Below the pieces are notes generated by a model. That model was not told the origin of the DNA. It searched no databases and was given only the letters and a program-made list of their open reading frames with translations. From contig NZ_JAAXLS010000004.1 of assembly GCF_012328925.1 (NCBI RefSeq), positions 124,001-188,000 of the forward strand: 64,000 bases of DNA, in the 5' to 3' direction. Made by a program: the position numbers and the translations under genes. Every line of letters starts with the position of its first letter. The stretch's first letter is position 1. Shown piece by piece: positions 41,811-51,298 of this stretch. Source of the stretch: Amycolatopsis acididurans (GTDB taxonomy: Bacteria; Actinomycetota; Actinomycetes; Mycobacteriales; Pseudonocardiaceae).

Positions 41811-43235
41811 GTGAGCCGACGCGCGAAGATCGTTTGTACGCTAGGCCCCGCCACTGCGACGCAGGAGAAGGTGCGGGCCCTCGTTGACGCCGGGATGGAC
41901 GTCGCGAGGATGAACTTCAGCCACGGCAGCCACGGCGACCACAAGCAGGTCTACGACCTGGTCAGGGAAGCCGCGGCTGAGACGGGCCGCGCGGTCGGGA
42001 TTCTCGCCGACCTCCAAGGCCCCAAGATCCGCCTCGGCACGTTCGCCGGCGGGCCCGTGGAATGGCGCACGGGCGACACCGTGCGCATCACCGTGGAGGA
42101 CGTCGCCGGTACCCATGACCGGGTCTCCACCACCTACAAGGGGCTGGCCAAGGACGCCAAACCGGGCGACCGGCTGCTGGTCGACGACGGCAAGGTCGGG
42201 CTGGTCGTCAAGGGCGTCGAAGGCCCCGACGTGGTCTGCGAGGTCACCGAGGGCGGCCCGGTCAGCAACAACAAGGGCGTCTCCCTGCCCGGCATGGACG
42301 TGTCGGTGCCCGCGCTGTCCGAGAAGGACATCGAGGACCTGGAGTTCGCGCTGGAGCTGGGCGTGGACTTCATCGCGCTCTCGTTCGTGCGCTCGCCGGC
42401 CGACATCGACCTGGTGCACCAGGTGATGGACCGGGTCGGCAAGGGCAGGCTGCCGGTCATCGCGAAGCTGGAGAAGCCCGAGGCCGTCTACAACCTCGAA
42501 GCCATCGTGCTCGCGTTCGACGGCGTCATGGTCGCCCGCGGTGACCTGGGCGTCGAGCTTCCGCTGGAGCAGGTGCCGCTGGTGCAGAAGCGCGCGATCC
42601 AGATCGCGCGGGAGAACGCCAAGCCGGTCATCGTGGCCACCCAGATGCTGGACTCGATGATCAACAACTCGCGTCCGACGCGCGCGGAAGCCTCCGACGT
42701 GGCGAATGCGGTGCTCGACGGCGCCGACGCCGTGATGCTCTCCGGCGAGACGAGCGTGGGCCGCTATCCGATCGAGACGGTTCAGACGATGGGCCGGATC
42801 GTGGAGGCGGTCGAGACCGATTCACCCACCGTGCCGCCGCTGTCGCACGTGCCGCGCACGAAGCGGGGCGTCATCTCCTACGCGGCGCGGGACATCGGCG
42901 AGCGGCTCAACGCCAAGGCGCTGGTGGCGTTCACGCAGTCCGGCGACACGGTGCGCCGTCTGGCGCGGTTGCACACGCGGCTGCCGCTGCTGGCGTTCAC
43001 GCCCGAGGAGAGCGTGCGCAGCCAGCTGTCGATGACCTGGGGCACGACGACGCACATCGTGGCGAAGGTCGGCTCGACCGACCAGATGATCCAGCAGGTC
43101 GACCACGCGATGCTGGAGATGGGCCGCTACCAGCCGGGTGACCTGGTGGTCATCGTGGCCGGTTCGCCCCCGGGCACCGTCGGGTCGACCAACCTCATCC
43201 GGGTGCACCGCCTCGGTGAGGACGACCACGCCTGA
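41811..43235 (+). CDS. pyk: Pyruvate kinase
   Basis: The 474-residue enzyme converts phosphoenolpyruvate and ADP to pyruvate and ATP. The sequence begins with RRAKIVCTLGPAT and contains MNFSHGSHGDH, ADLQGPKIRLG, IAKLEKPEAV, MVARGDLGVELP and ATQMLDSMI. The B and C domains are complete. TACGCT lies about eight bases before the GTG, suggesting a leaderless transcript. A second glycolytic enzyme gene, PFK, lies 3.2 kb upstream. Confidence 0.95.
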   Translation: MSRRAKIVCTLGPATATQEKVRALVDAGMDVARMNFSHGSHGDHKQVYDLVREAAAETGRAVGILADLQGPKIRLGTFAGGPVEWRTGDTVRITVEDVAGTHDRVSTTYKGLAKDAKPGDRLLVDDGKVGLVVKGVEGPDVVCEVTEGGPVSNNKGVSLPGMDVSVPALSEKDIEDLEFALELGVDFIALSFVRSPADIDLVHQVMDRVGKGRLPVIAKLEKPEAVYNLEAIVLAFDGVMVARGDLGVELPLEQVPLVQKRAIQIARENAKPVIVATQMLDSMINNSRPTRAEASDVANAVLDGADAVMLSGETSVGRYPIETVQTMGRIVEAVETDSPTVPPLSHVPRTKRGVISYAARDIGERLNAKALVAFTQSGDTVRRLARLHTRLPLLAFTPEESVRSQLSMTWGTTTHIVAKVGSTDQMIQQVDHAMLEMGRYQPGDLVVIVAGSPPGTVGSTNLIRVHRLGEDDHA

Positions 43236-43257
43236 TGCGGGTGGTTAGTCTTCCCGC

Positions 43258-44169
43258 ATGACTGAGCTGGCGAGGGACGCGGCCGCCGGGCTGGACACCT
43301 CGGAAGGTGCCGGTGGTCAGCCCGTGCTCGACCGTCTTGTCGCGCTGCTGGACCTGGAGAAGATCGACGAGAACATCTTCCGTGGGGTGAGCCCGGCGCA
43401 GTCGCCGGTGCGCGTGTTCGGTGGGCAGGTGGCCGGGCAGGCGCTGGTGGCCGCCGGGCGCACCGTGCCGGATGAACGGAAGGTGCACTCGCTGCACGCC
43501 TACTTCATCCGTGGCGGTGACCCCCGCATCCCCATCGTGTACGAGGTCGACCGCATTCGTGACGGCCGTTCCTTCACGACGCGCCGCGTGACGGCCGTGC
43601 AACATGGGAAGGCGATCTTCGCGCTGTCGGCGTCGTTCCAGAAGGTGGAGACGGGCATCGACCACGCCGACGAGATGCCGGACGTGCCCGCACCCGAGAC
43701 CCTGCCGACGTACACCGAGCGCATGGAGGGTTACCCCGAACTGGCGGAAGCGCGACGCCGTCCCCGGCCGATCGACATCCGCTACGTGAACGACCCGCCC
43801 TGGGTGACGAGGAAGCACGGCCCGGCGGGCCCGAACAACCGGGTGTGGATGCGCGCGGACGGCACCCTGCCGGACGAGGACCTGCTGCATGTGTGCGTGC
43901 TGACCTACGCGTCGGACATGACGCTGCTCGACTCGCCACTGGCGCGGCACGGCGTGTACTGGGACGTCGATCCTGTGATCGGTGCGAGCCTGGACCACGC
44001 ATTGTGGTTCCACCGCCCTTTCCGCGCCGACGAGTGGTTCCTCTACGACACGGCGTCCCCATCGGCCTCGGGCGGGCGCGGTCTGGCGACCGGCAGGTTC
44101 TTCGCCCGGGACGGCACCCTGATCGCGACCGTCGTGCAGGAAGGCCTACTGCGGCTGAGGAAGCAGTAA
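43258..44169 (+). CDS. tesB: Acyl-CoA thioesterase II
   Basis: The 303-residue protein is a double-hotdog TesB: FRGVSPAQSPVRVFGGQVAGQAL, HSLHAYFIRGGDP, DRIRDGRSFTTRRV, and the second half with TYASDMTLL, SLDHALWFHRPF. It hydrolyses medium- and long-chain acyl-CoA. A TAGTCT box ends six bases before the ATG, marking it as leaderless and separate from pyk 22 bases upstream. Confidence 0.93.
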   Translation: MTELARDAAAGLDTSEGAGGQPVLDRLVALLDLEKIDENIFRGVSPAQSPVRVFGGQVAGQALVAAGRTVPDERKVHSLHAYFIRGGDPRIPIVYEVDRIRDGRSFTTRRVTAVQHGKAIFALSASFQKVETGIDHADEMPDVPAPETLPTYTERMEGYPELAEARRRPRPIDIRYVNDPPWVTRKHGPAGPNNRVWMRADGTLPDEDLLHVCVLTYASDMTLLDSPLARHGVYWDVDPVIGASLDHALWFHRPFRADEWFLYDTASPSASGGRGLATGRFFARDGTLIATVVQEGLLRLRKQ

Positions 44170-44208
44170 GGCGAGCGGCGCCGAACACCCAAGCGACGCA
44201 ACCGGGCC

Positions 44209-44245
44209 GGGCAGCAGCACCATAGGGCAGCAGCACCGTAGGGCA
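44209..44245 (+). repeat. Short 16-bp tandem repeat
   Basis: GGGCAGCAGCACC(A/G)TA... two 16-bp copies (44209-44224, 44225-44240) plus a 5-base remnant lie in the gap after tesB. No role is evident. Confidence 0.6.
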
Positions 44246-44446
44246 CGCGGCGGACGACGATGGCGAAGCCGAGTGAACGCCAGACCTCCCCCGCCCCGAT
44301 CCCCAGCCGAACAACGCCGTGCGCTGCCCGAGCGCGGCGTAAAGATGCCTCCCCGGCGGGCAGGCTCCGGGATGACCCACACCTGGCGGCTTCGTTTGTT
44401 CGATGGGTGCTGAGCGCTGGGTTCTGTTTCGCTGGTACGCGGGCTC

Positions 44447-44788
44447 TTACCCGACCGAGTGCAGGTGGGTGGGCCTGCGGTGGCGGCTCTGCTTGCGGTG
44501 AGTGACCGCGTCTTCGATGGTGCCAAGGCGAAGTTGCACCGCGAGATAAGCGCGGCACGGGAGGCGACTGCGGCGGCGGAAGAGGAGCTTCGACCCGCGA
44601 TCACGGCAGACGCGGCAGCGGCCCCGGGCGTCGGGTTCGTGTGCGGCCAGTGCTGCCCGCAAGGCGTCCGCGAGTAAGGGAATTTCGCGGCGGGCGAGGT
44701 CGGCTGCGTGGTCGGTGTCGCACAGACCAGCCGAACGGGTGAGAGTTTCAAGTCGCTGGTGTACAGAAGTCTGTAATGGGCCGACCAT
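44447..44788 (-). CDS. Hypothetical protein with cysteine pairs
   Basis: The 113-residue protein is helical in the first half and then has a cysteine-rich, basic segment (GRCRVCRDRG, then LPCRAYLAV) that could hold a metal. Similar small proteins are often found next to XRE/DUF397 pairs in Pseudonocardiaceae. The start is uncertain: ATG 44788 is used, with no clear ribosome site. It faces away from the XRE gene at 45034. Confidence 0.5.
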   Translation of the reverse strand: MVGPLQTSVHQRLETLTRSAGLCDTDHAADLARREIPLLADALRAALAAHEPDARGRCRVCRDRGSKLLFRRRSRLPCRAYLAVQLRLGTIEDAVTHRKQSRHRRPTHLHSVG

Positions 44789-45033
44789 TGTGTCGTGTTC
44801 GAGCACGGCCGTCCTTCCGCGAATCCCTCGAAATGGTGAGGTGCTGAGCGTCGCCAGTCGACGCACGATGCAGCTTACAACCGCAATCTGCAAATTGCAG
44901 GGGCCAGTAAGTGAAACTAACCCGTTCGGGTAGGTCAGGCAGCGTCCGAACGCCGAACCGGCTGGTTAGATAGAGCGCGTCGCTGACACGACGAGCCGGG
45001 GGAATTGCGCGGACGAACGCGGAGGTGCAACAC

Positions 45034-45885
45034 GTGAAACGGGGTCAGGGACCCACCATTCGCCGCCGCCGGCTCGCTAGCGAGTTGCGCAGGCTGCGCG
45101 AGGCCGCCGATCTGACGATCGACGAGGTCGGTGAGAAGCTCGAGTGTTCGGCATCCAAGATCAGCCGTATCGAGACCGGGCATGTCGGGGTCACTCCGCG
45201 TGACGCCAGGGACATGCTCGAGCTCTACGGCCTCACCGGCGACGAACGGGAAGCTCTGGTGCAGCTGGCCCGCGAGGCTCGCAAGCCCGGCTGGTGGCAC
45301 GCGTACAAGGAAGTGTTCACCGGCACCTTCGTGGGGCTGGAGGCCGACGCGAGTTCGCTGCGCGCGTTCCAGGCGCTGCTCGTGCCCGGCTTGCTGCAAA
45401 CCGAAACCTATGCACGTGCGGTGATCCGCGCGATGCGCCCGGACGCGGACGAATCGGACATCCAACGCCGTGTGGCCGCCCGCACCGCCCGCCAGGAACT
45501 GCTTTCGGACGCCAGCCCGCCCCAGTACTGGGCGGTGATCGACGAGGCCGTGTTGCACCGCGAGGTCGGCGGTCCCGAGGTGATGGCGAAGCAGGCCAAC
45601 CGCCTGCTCGAACTCGGGCAGCTCACGCACGTCACCATTCAGGTGGTGCCGTTCGCGGCGGGTGCGCATCCCGGAATGGAGGGCCCGTTCCTCCTTCTCG
45701 GATTCCCCGAGCCTGCCGATCCCGACGTTGTTTATGTGGACAGCACTTCCGGCGGGTTCTTCTTGGAAGCGCCCCCCGATGTCGAGCGCTACACGTACAT
45801 GTTCGATCATTTGCGTGCCGCGGCACTCAAGCCTGACGACTCGCTGGACGTCATCGCGGCGGCCGCGGAACGTTACTCACGTTGA
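45034..45885 (+). CDS. XRE-family regulator with DUF5753 domain (WhiJ-like)
   Basis: The 283-residue protein has an N-terminal XRE helix-turn-helix (ASELRRLREAADLTIDEVGE, then ASKISRIETGHVGVT) and a C-terminal DUF5753 region of about 180 residues. It is followed by a DUF397 gene, the standard partner. In Streptomyces such pairs (the whiJ-type loci) modulate development and antibiotic production. The GTG at 45034 follows GGAGG at 45021-45025. Confidence 0.88.
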   Translation: MKRGQGPTIRRRRLASELRRLREAADLTIDEVGEKLECSASKISRIETGHVGVTPRDARDMLELYGLTGDEREALVQLAREARKPGWWHAYKEVFTGTFVGLEADASSLRAFQALLVPGLLQTETYARAVIRAMRPDADESDIQRRVAARTARQELLSDASPPQYWAVIDEAVLHREVGGPEVMAKQANRLLELGQLTHVTIQVVPFAAGAHPGMEGPFLLLGFPEPADPDVVYVDSTSGGFFLEAPPDVERYTYMFDHLRAAALKPDDSLDVIAAAAERYSR

Positions 45886-45935
45886 AAAGAACCATTCAAC
45901 AAGCATTGGCCGCGAGAAAGTAAGGAGCGGGGAGA

Positions 45936-46127
45936 ATGGCGAAAACCGAATCGTCCATCGGCATCTGGCGTAAGAGCAGCTACAGCGGTGGCGGCAACGA
46001 CTGTGTCGAGGTCGCGCTCTTCGCACAGCACGTGGGCGTGCGTGACTCGAAGAACCCGGACTCGGGCGCGCTGAGCGTGTCCGTGCGGGGCTGGCAGGGC
46101 CTGCTCAGCATCGTCGGCCGCGACTGA
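45936..46127 (+). CDS. DUF397 small protein
   Basis: The 63-residue protein has the DUF397 pattern: IWRKSSYSGGGNDCVEVA, then VGVRDSKNPDSGALSVS and W-LL. It is the acidic partner of XRE/DUF5753 regulators and may bind and modulate the upstream protein. AAGGAG precedes the ATG. A strong terminator follows. Confidence 0.88.
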   Translation: MAKTESSIGIWRKSSYSGGGNDCVEVALFAQHVGVRDSKNPDSGALSVSVRGWQGLLSIVGRD

Positions 46128-46136
46128 CCACCCTCA

Positions 46137-46190
46137 CGAAGGCCCCTTACACCCGCCGAGCAGGGGCAAGGCGGGAGTAAGGGGCCTTCG
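46137..46190 (+). terminator. Terminator hairpin after DUF397
   Basis: A 14-bp outer stem CGAAGGCCCCTTAC / GTAAGGGGCCTTCG (46137-46150 and 46177-46190) encloses a further CCCGC/GCGGG pairing. It resembles the GAGGGACCC-type hairpins elsewhere in the window. Confidence 0.75.
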
Positions 46191-46286
46191 CGCGTCCGGG
46201 TCCACGTGATCTTCCGATGCCTGGAGTGCCCCCTCAGGACGAACCTGAGGTTCGCGGCAATGCGAACCGAGGAAGAGGGGAACTCC

Positions 46287-46484
46287 ATGCGAAACGACTG
46301 GATCTTCGACGCCGTGCAGGCCGAGGTGGTCTACCGGACGGAGGAGCTCTACAAGGCCGGACAGGGGACCCGGCCGCTGCGGCGGCGCCGGTGGCGGCTG
46401 GGCAGGAAGCACGCGGAGATCAAGATCCCGGAACAACGGCGGCCGAGCCGGGACGAGTCGCCGTCCCGGGTCTCGGCACAGTGA
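46287..46484 (+). CDS. Hypothetical small basic protein
   Basis: The 65-residue product starts MRNDWIFDAVQAEVVYRTEE and ends in a strongly basic, Arg-rich tail. GGAAGAGG lies nine bases before the ATG. It precedes the LAL-type regulator by 54 bases. I do not recognise a domain; an RNA- or membrane-associated role is only a guess. Confidence 0.55.
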   Translation: MRNDWIFDAVQAEVVYRTEELYKAGQGTRPLRRRRWRLGRKHAEIKIPEQRRPSRDESPSRVSAQ

Positions 46485-46538
46485 GCCATGACGCTGAGCG
46501 CAAAAACAGTGGCGGAACTGTCGGTGGGGTAGGCCAGA

Positions 46539-49500
46539 ATGCGTCTTGTGCCCCGATTAGGTTCCGGAATCCCGTTGGTCGCGCGTGTCGACGAGATACG
46601 CAGGCTCCGAGCCGGCTTCACCCGCGCCGAGCGTGGTGAGGCCGGCGCGGTGCTGTTGTCCGGGGACGCGGGGGTCGGCAAGACGCGGCTGCTGTCGGAG
46701 GTGGCCGAGTTCGCGACGGGGCGGGGCGCGCTGGTGCTCACCGGCCGGTGCCTCGACGTGCGGGAAGGCGGTCTGCCTTATCTCCCGTTCGCCGAGGCGC
46801 TCGGCCCGCTGGCCACGGCCGAGGAACCGGTGATCGCCGAGGCGGTGCGCACCCGCCCGGCGCTGGGCCGCCTGCTGCCGCTGGCCCAGGCCGGGGTGCC
46901 CGCCAGCACCGAGTACGTGGCGGTCAGCTCCGAGCACGAGGTGCCGCACCGGGCCCGGCCCGAACAGGACCTCGGTCAGCTGCAGCTGTTCGACGCGGTG
47001 CTGAGCGTGCTCACCGAGATCGCCGTGCACCAGCCCGTGTTGCTCGTGCTCGAAGACCTGCACTGGGGAGACGGTTCCACCCGCAACCTGCTGTCGTTCC
47101 TGCTGTCCCGGCTGCGGGCGCAGCGCCTGTTCGTCGTGGCGAGCTACCGCGAGGAGGACGTCTACCGGCGGCATCCGCTGCGCGGGCTGCTCGCCGAACT
47201 GGTCCGGCTGCCCGCCATCACGAGGATCGACCTGGCGCCGCTGGGCGACGCGGACGCACGGGCGTTCGTGGAGGCGCTGGCAGACGGGCCGCTCGCGCCC
47301 GAGGTCGTGGCCAGCGTCGTCGAGCGGTCCGAGGGCAACCCGTTCTTCGCCGAAGAGCTGCTGGCTTCGTGCGCCGACACCACGGATCTGCCCGCCGGGC
47401 TGGCCGAGGTGCTGCTGGCCAGGCTCGAACGGCTTTCGCCGGACGCGCGGCGCGTGCTGCGCGTCATCTCCGTCGCCGGGGAGTCGGTGTCGCACGGCGC
47501 GCTGGCCGAGGTGTCCGGCCTCGGTGAGGACGAACTGGACGAGGCGCTGCGGGAGGCCGTGCAGCATTACGTGCTGGTGGTGGAGAAGGGCGCGTACACC
47601 TTCCGGCACGCACTGCTGCAGGAGGCCGTGTACGGCGATCTGCTGCCCGGCGAGCGCACCAGGATGCACGCCGGGTACGCGGCCCGCATCCTGCGCACCC
47701 CGCAGGGCCGCGGGCACGACGCCAAGCTGGCCTACCACAGCCTGCAGAGCAAGGACCTGACCACGGCGCTGCCCGCCCTGCTCCGCGCCGCCGACGAGGC
47801 CGAGCGGCTCGGTGCGCCGGGCGCGGCGTTGCGTCATGTCGAGCAGGCCCTGGAGATCTGGGACGCGGTGCCCGAGGCCGCGCGCCCCGCCGACGTGGAC
47901 GAGGGGCGGTTGCTGCACGAGGCCTCGTACTTCGCCGGCACGTCGGGTGAGCCGGAGCGGGCGATCGCGTACGCGCGCTCGGCGGTGCAGGCCCTCGGGC
48001 CCGACATCGATCCCGAACGCGCGGCGCAGAAATGGCGCAGGCTGGCCGAGGCGCTGATGAACGTCGAGGGCACCATCGACCAGGCCGTCGAGGCCATCGG
48101 CCGCGCGTGGGATCTGGTGGCCGAGCGCGCGGTGAGCAAGCCGAGGGTCTGGGTGCTGGCCACGAGGGCGGCCATCCTGCGCGGAATCGGGCGCAGGGAG
48201 GACGCGCTGTGGAGTGCGCGCACGGCGGTCGAGGACGCGCGGGCCGTGGGCACCGTCGGTGGCGAGGCCGCCGCCCTGATCACGCTGGGCGCGCTCGCCG
48301 ACAACGCGGGCGACTTCACCGAGGCCCGGGCCCGGCTGCGGGAGGCCGAACGCAAGGCGCGCGAGGCGGATTCGCTCAACGTCGAGTTGCGGGCGCTGTG
48401 TTTCCTCGGCTTCAGCTACGAGGACCAGGCCCAGATCGACGAGGCCATCGAGGTTTTCGAACGCGGCATCGAGCGCGCGGAGCAGACGGGGCTGACGTGG
48501 AGCACGTACGGGCTCGAACTCCGCGCCCGGCACCTGTCGCTGCGCTATGCCAGCGGGGACTGGCCGGACGAGACGCTCACCGGCGTGCCCGCGCGCGGCG
48601 TGTCCAGCGTGCTCGCGGCGAGGATGACGGCGGCCGCGTTGCCGATCGTGGTGGCGCGCGGCCGGTTCACCGAGGCCGCGAAGCTGCTGGCGGAGCTGCG
48701 TCCGCACTGGCGCGCGGAGCCGCTGACGGCGCTCGCGGCGGGCGCGGCCGCGTCGGAGATCGCGTACTGGCAGGCGGAATACGCGACGGCGACCAAACGG
48801 CAGGCGGAGGCCTTCGACTTCCTGCGTTCCCTGGACGACGACTACCTGCTCAGCGGAATCCGGCTCGGCGCGCTGGGCATCGCGGGCGCGGTGGCGCAGG
48901 CGAAGGCCGCCCGGATCCGCAGTGACGAGAAGGCGGCGCGGGAGAGCGTCGAATCGGGAGAGGCGCTGCTCGTACTCGTGCGGCACTCTGCCGAGCACGG
49001 CCGCCCGCGGTCGAGCGCGCTAGGGCCCGAGGGCCGGGCGTGGCTGGCCAGGGCCGAGGCGGAGGCGAGCGGCCTCGGCGGTGCGGCCGATCCGGCGCGG
49101 TGGGCCGAAGCGGTGCGTGCGTTCGACTACGGCGCGGTGTACCAGCAGGCCGTGTGCCGCTGGCAGTACGCCGAGGCGCTGCTGGCCGCCTCCGCCGACC
49201 CGGACCTCGCGGCCGCCGAGCTGACCAAGGCACATGAGGTCGCGCAGCGGCTCCGGGCGATCCCCTTACGCGACGCGGTGCGCGATGTCGCCCGCCGGGC
49301 GCGCGTTTCGCTCGAGGGCGCACCGGAACCGGCGCGGGACACGGCGGTCGTCGATCCGCTGACCGACCGCGAGCGCGCGGTGCTGGAGCGCGTGGCGCTG
49401 GGACGCACCAACCGCCAGGTCGGGGACGAACTGTTCATCAGCGAGAAGACGGTCAGCGTGCACCTGTCGCGCGTGATGGCCAAACTGGGCGCGGCCCGCC

Positions 49501-49577
49501 GGGCGGAGGCGGTCGCGATCGCCTACGACCGCGGCCTGCTCACGAGACCCTCGAACGCCCCGGCCATGCGGATCTGA
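46539..49577 (+). CDS. LAL-type LuxR-family regulator (large ATP-binding regulator)
   Basis: The 1012-residue protein has an N-terminal AAA-type ATPase with Walker A GDAGVGKTRLL (about residues 43-53) and Walker B-like LLVLEDLHWGDG, a long helical TPR-like middle, and a C-terminal LuxR helix-turn-helix (PLTDRERAVLERVALGRTNR, then ISEKTVSVHLSRVMAKLG). Such regulators commonly control sugar metabolism or specialised metabolite genes. No target is obvious nearby. Confidence 0.9.
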   Translation: MRLVPRLGSGIPLVARVDEIRRLRAGFTRAERGEAGAVLLSGDAGVGKTRLLSEVAEFATGRGALVLTGRCLDVREGGLPYLPFAEALGPLATAEEPVIAEAVRTRPALGRLLPLAQAGVPASTEYVAVSSEHEVPHRARPEQDLGQLQLFDAVLSVLTEIAVHQPVLLVLEDLHWGDGSTRNLLSFLLSRLRAQRLFVVASYREEDVYRRHPLRGLLAELVRLPAITRIDLAPLGDADARAFVEALADGPLAPEVVASVVERSEGNPFFAEELLASCADTTDLPAGLAEVLLARLERLSPDARRVLRVISVAGESVSHGALAEVSGLGEDELDEALREAVQHYVLVVEKGAYTFRHALLQEAVYGDLLPGERTRMHAGYAARILRTPQGRGHDAKLAYHSLQSKDLTTALPALLRAADEAERLGAPGAALRHVEQALEIWDAVPEAARPADVDEGRLLHEASYFAGTSGEPERAIAYARSAVQALGPDIDPERAAQKWRRLAEALMNVEGTIDQAVEAIGRAWDLVAERAVSKPRVWVLATRAAILRGIGRREDALWSARTAVEDARAVGTVGGEAAALITLGALADNAGDFTEARARLREAERKAREADSLNVELRALCFLGFSYEDQAQIDEAIEVFERGIERAEQTGLTWSTYGLELRARHLSLRYASGDWPDETLTGVPARGVSSVLAARMTAAALPIVVARGRFTEAAKLLAELRPHWRAEPLTALAAGAAASEIAYWQAEYATATKRQAEAFDFLRSLDDDYLLSGIRLGALGIAGAVAQAKAARIRSDEKAARESVESGEALLVLVRHSAEHGRPRSSALGPEGRAWLARAEAEASGLGGAADPARWAEAVRAFDYGAVYQQAVCRWQYAEALLAASADPDLAAAELTKAHEVAQRLRAIPLRDAVRDVARRARVSLEGAPEPARDTAVVDPLTDRERAVLERVALGRTNRQVGDELFISEKTVSVHLSRVMAKLGAARRAEAVAIAYDRGLLTRPSNAPAMRI

Positions 49578-49587
49578 CCGCGGATCC

Positions 49588-49620
49588 CGGTGGGCGGCCT
49601 GCCCTCGCTCCGCCCCACCG
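49588..49620. terminator. Hairpin between the LuxR regulator and gabD2
   Basis: CGGTGGGCGG (49588-49597) pairs with CCGCCCCACCG (49610-49620) with one bulged base, in the gap between convergent genes. Confidence 0.55.
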
Positions 49621-49626
49621 CCAGAC

Positions 49627-51231
49627 CTACTGGACCCTGCGCAGCAGCCGCAGCCCCGTGGTCATCACGCGCGCCCACAGGCGGGGCGGCACGACCCGCG
49701 GCGGGCGCAGGCGCAGGCCGCGTTGCACGGCGATGGCCTGGGTTTCGGTGTACTTGAGCAGGCCTTCGGGGCCGTTGCGGCGGCCGTAGCCGGACTCCTT
49801 CATCCCGCCCATCGGCAGGCCGACGGTGCCGAACGTGGCCGCGTAGCCCTCGTTGACGTTCACGGTTCCCGCCTTGATCCGCGCCGCGACCGCCACACCC
49901 GCGTCGGTGTCGCCGCTCCATACGCTCGCGTTCAAGCCGTAGCTGGTGTCGTTGGCCCGCGCGATCGCGTCCTCGACGTCGGTGTAGCCGTAGATCGACA
50001 CGACCGGGCCGAAGGTCTCGTCGGCGAACAGATCCATCTCCGGCGTCACGCCGGTCAGCACGGTCGGCTCGTAGAACCACGGCCCGAGATCCGGCCGCGC
50101 CCGCCCGCCGGTGAGCACCTTCGCGCCCTTCGCCCGCGCGTCCTCCACGTGCGCGGACACCGTCGCGAGCTGGTCTTCCGACGTCAGCGAGCCCATGTCC
50201 GCCCCGTACCCCAGCTCGCCGCCGAGCCGCAGCGCCTCGGTCTTGGCCACGAACGCGCGCGTGAACTCCTCCTGGATGCTCTCGTGCACGTAGATCCGCT
50301 CGACCGACACGCAGAGCTGCCCCGCGGAGGAGAAGCACGCCGCCACCGCACCCGCGGCGGCCTTCGCCACCGGCGCGTCCGGCAGCACGACCATCGGGTT
50401 CTTCCCGCCCAGCTCCATCGAGTACCCGGTCAGCCGCCCGGCGACCTGCTGCGCGAGCGACTTGCCGGTCGGCGTGGACCCCGTGAAACACAGGTAGTCC
50501 GACTCCTCCACGAGCGCGTCGCCGATCTTCGACCCGCGTCCCAGCACGATCCGCCACAGTCCGGCGGGCAGCCCGGCCTCCTCGGCCAGTTCGTGCAGCC
50601 ACAACGCCGACAGCGCGGTCTGGTTGTCCGGCTTCTGCACGACCGCGTTCCCGGCCACCAGCGCGGGAAGCACGTCCATCGCGGTCAGCGCGAGGGGGTA
50701 GTTCCACGGCGAGATGATCGCTACGACGCCTTTGGGGTGTCGCAGGCGCGTGGCCTTCGTCAGCACCGGGAGCACACCGGCGACCCGTTTCGCGCCGAGA
50801 ATGCGTGCGCTGTGCTTGCCGTAGTAGCCCGCGACCAGCGCCGTGGCGCTGACCTCGTCGAACGCGTCGAGGCGCGCCTTGCCGGCCTCCAGCTGCACCA
50901 GGTCGAGGATCTCGTCCTGCCGTTCCAGGATCAGCCCGTGCAGCCGGGTGAGCACCTGCTGCCGCTCCCGTGCCGGACGCGATGCCCAGGCGCGCTGGGC
51001 ATCGCGTGCCTCGTCGAAGGCCTTGCGCACGTCGGCGTCGGTGGCCTGCGGCAGCGTGGCCGAGACCAGACCGGTGAACGGCGCGACGATCTCGACGGGC
51101 GCGGAGTCCTGGCCGCCGGTCGCACGGCGCACCAGCTGCGCGGCCCGCGCCGCGGATGGTGCACCGACGAATCCGCCGACGGTGGTCGGTTTGCTCGCTC
51201 CGTGGCCGGTGCTCGCGGTCGTACTCGTCAT
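49627..51231 (-). CDS. gabD2: Succinic semialdehyde dehydrogenase (NADP+)-type aldehyde dehydrogenase
   Basis: The 534-residue aldehyde dehydrogenase has SPWNYPLAL, FTGSTPTGK, catalytic Glu in MELGGKNP, and catalytic Cys in SSAGQLCVSVERIY. Length and the N-terminal extension match the actinobacterial GabD2 group, which oxidises succinic semialdehyde to succinate. An AMP or xenobiotic aldehyde substrate cannot be excluded. A perfect palindrome lies 41-55 bases upstream of the ATG. Confidence 0.82.
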   Translation of the reverse strand: MTSTTASTGHGASKPTTVGGFVGAPSAARAAQLVRRATGGQDSAPVEIVAPFTGLVSATLPQATDADVRKAFDEARDAQRAWASRPARERQQVLTRLHGLILERQDEILDLVQLEAGKARLDAFDEVSATALVAGYYGKHSARILGAKRVAGVLPVLTKATRLRHPKGVVAIISPWNYPLALTAMDVLPALVAGNAVVQKPDNQTALSALWLHELAEEAGLPAGLWRIVLGRGSKIGDALVEESDYLCFTGSTPTGKSLAQQVAGRLTGYSMELGGKNPMVVLPDAPVAKAAAGAVAACFSSAGQLCVSVERIYVHESIQEEFTRAFVAKTEALRLGGELGYGADMGSLTSEDQLATVSAHVEDARAKGAKVLTGGRARPDLGPWFYEPTVLTGVTPEMDLFADETFGPVVSIYGYTDVEDAIARANDTSYGLNASVWSGDTDAGVAVAARIKAGTVNVNEGYAATFGTVGLPMGGMKESGYGRRNGPEGLLKYTETQAIAVQRGLRLRPPRVVPPRLWARVMTTGLRLLRRVQ

Positions 51232-51271
51232 GGCCCCTCCGTTGGCGCGGCTACGTTACCGACGAGTACAG

Positions 51272-51286
51272 CATACCGGCGGTATG
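51272..51286. promoter_or_regulatory. Palindrome upstream of gabD2
   Basis: CATACCG-G-CGGTATG is a perfect 7-1-7 inverted repeat upstream of gabD2, overlapping a possible -10 box TATGCT on the minus strand. It is likely a repressor site; the regulator is unknown. Confidence 0.55.
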
Positions 51287-51298
51287 TGAGGCCAGGAG

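Noticed and set aside
44043-44558. Minus-strand ORF across the end of tesB and the following gap
   Set aside because: Its start and composition look like a shadow of tesB and the gap has only a short tandem repeat.
46557-48998. Open minus-strand frame of 813 codons opposite the LuxR regulator
   Set aside because: It is a shadow of codon bias; the plus strand has Walker and HTH motifs.
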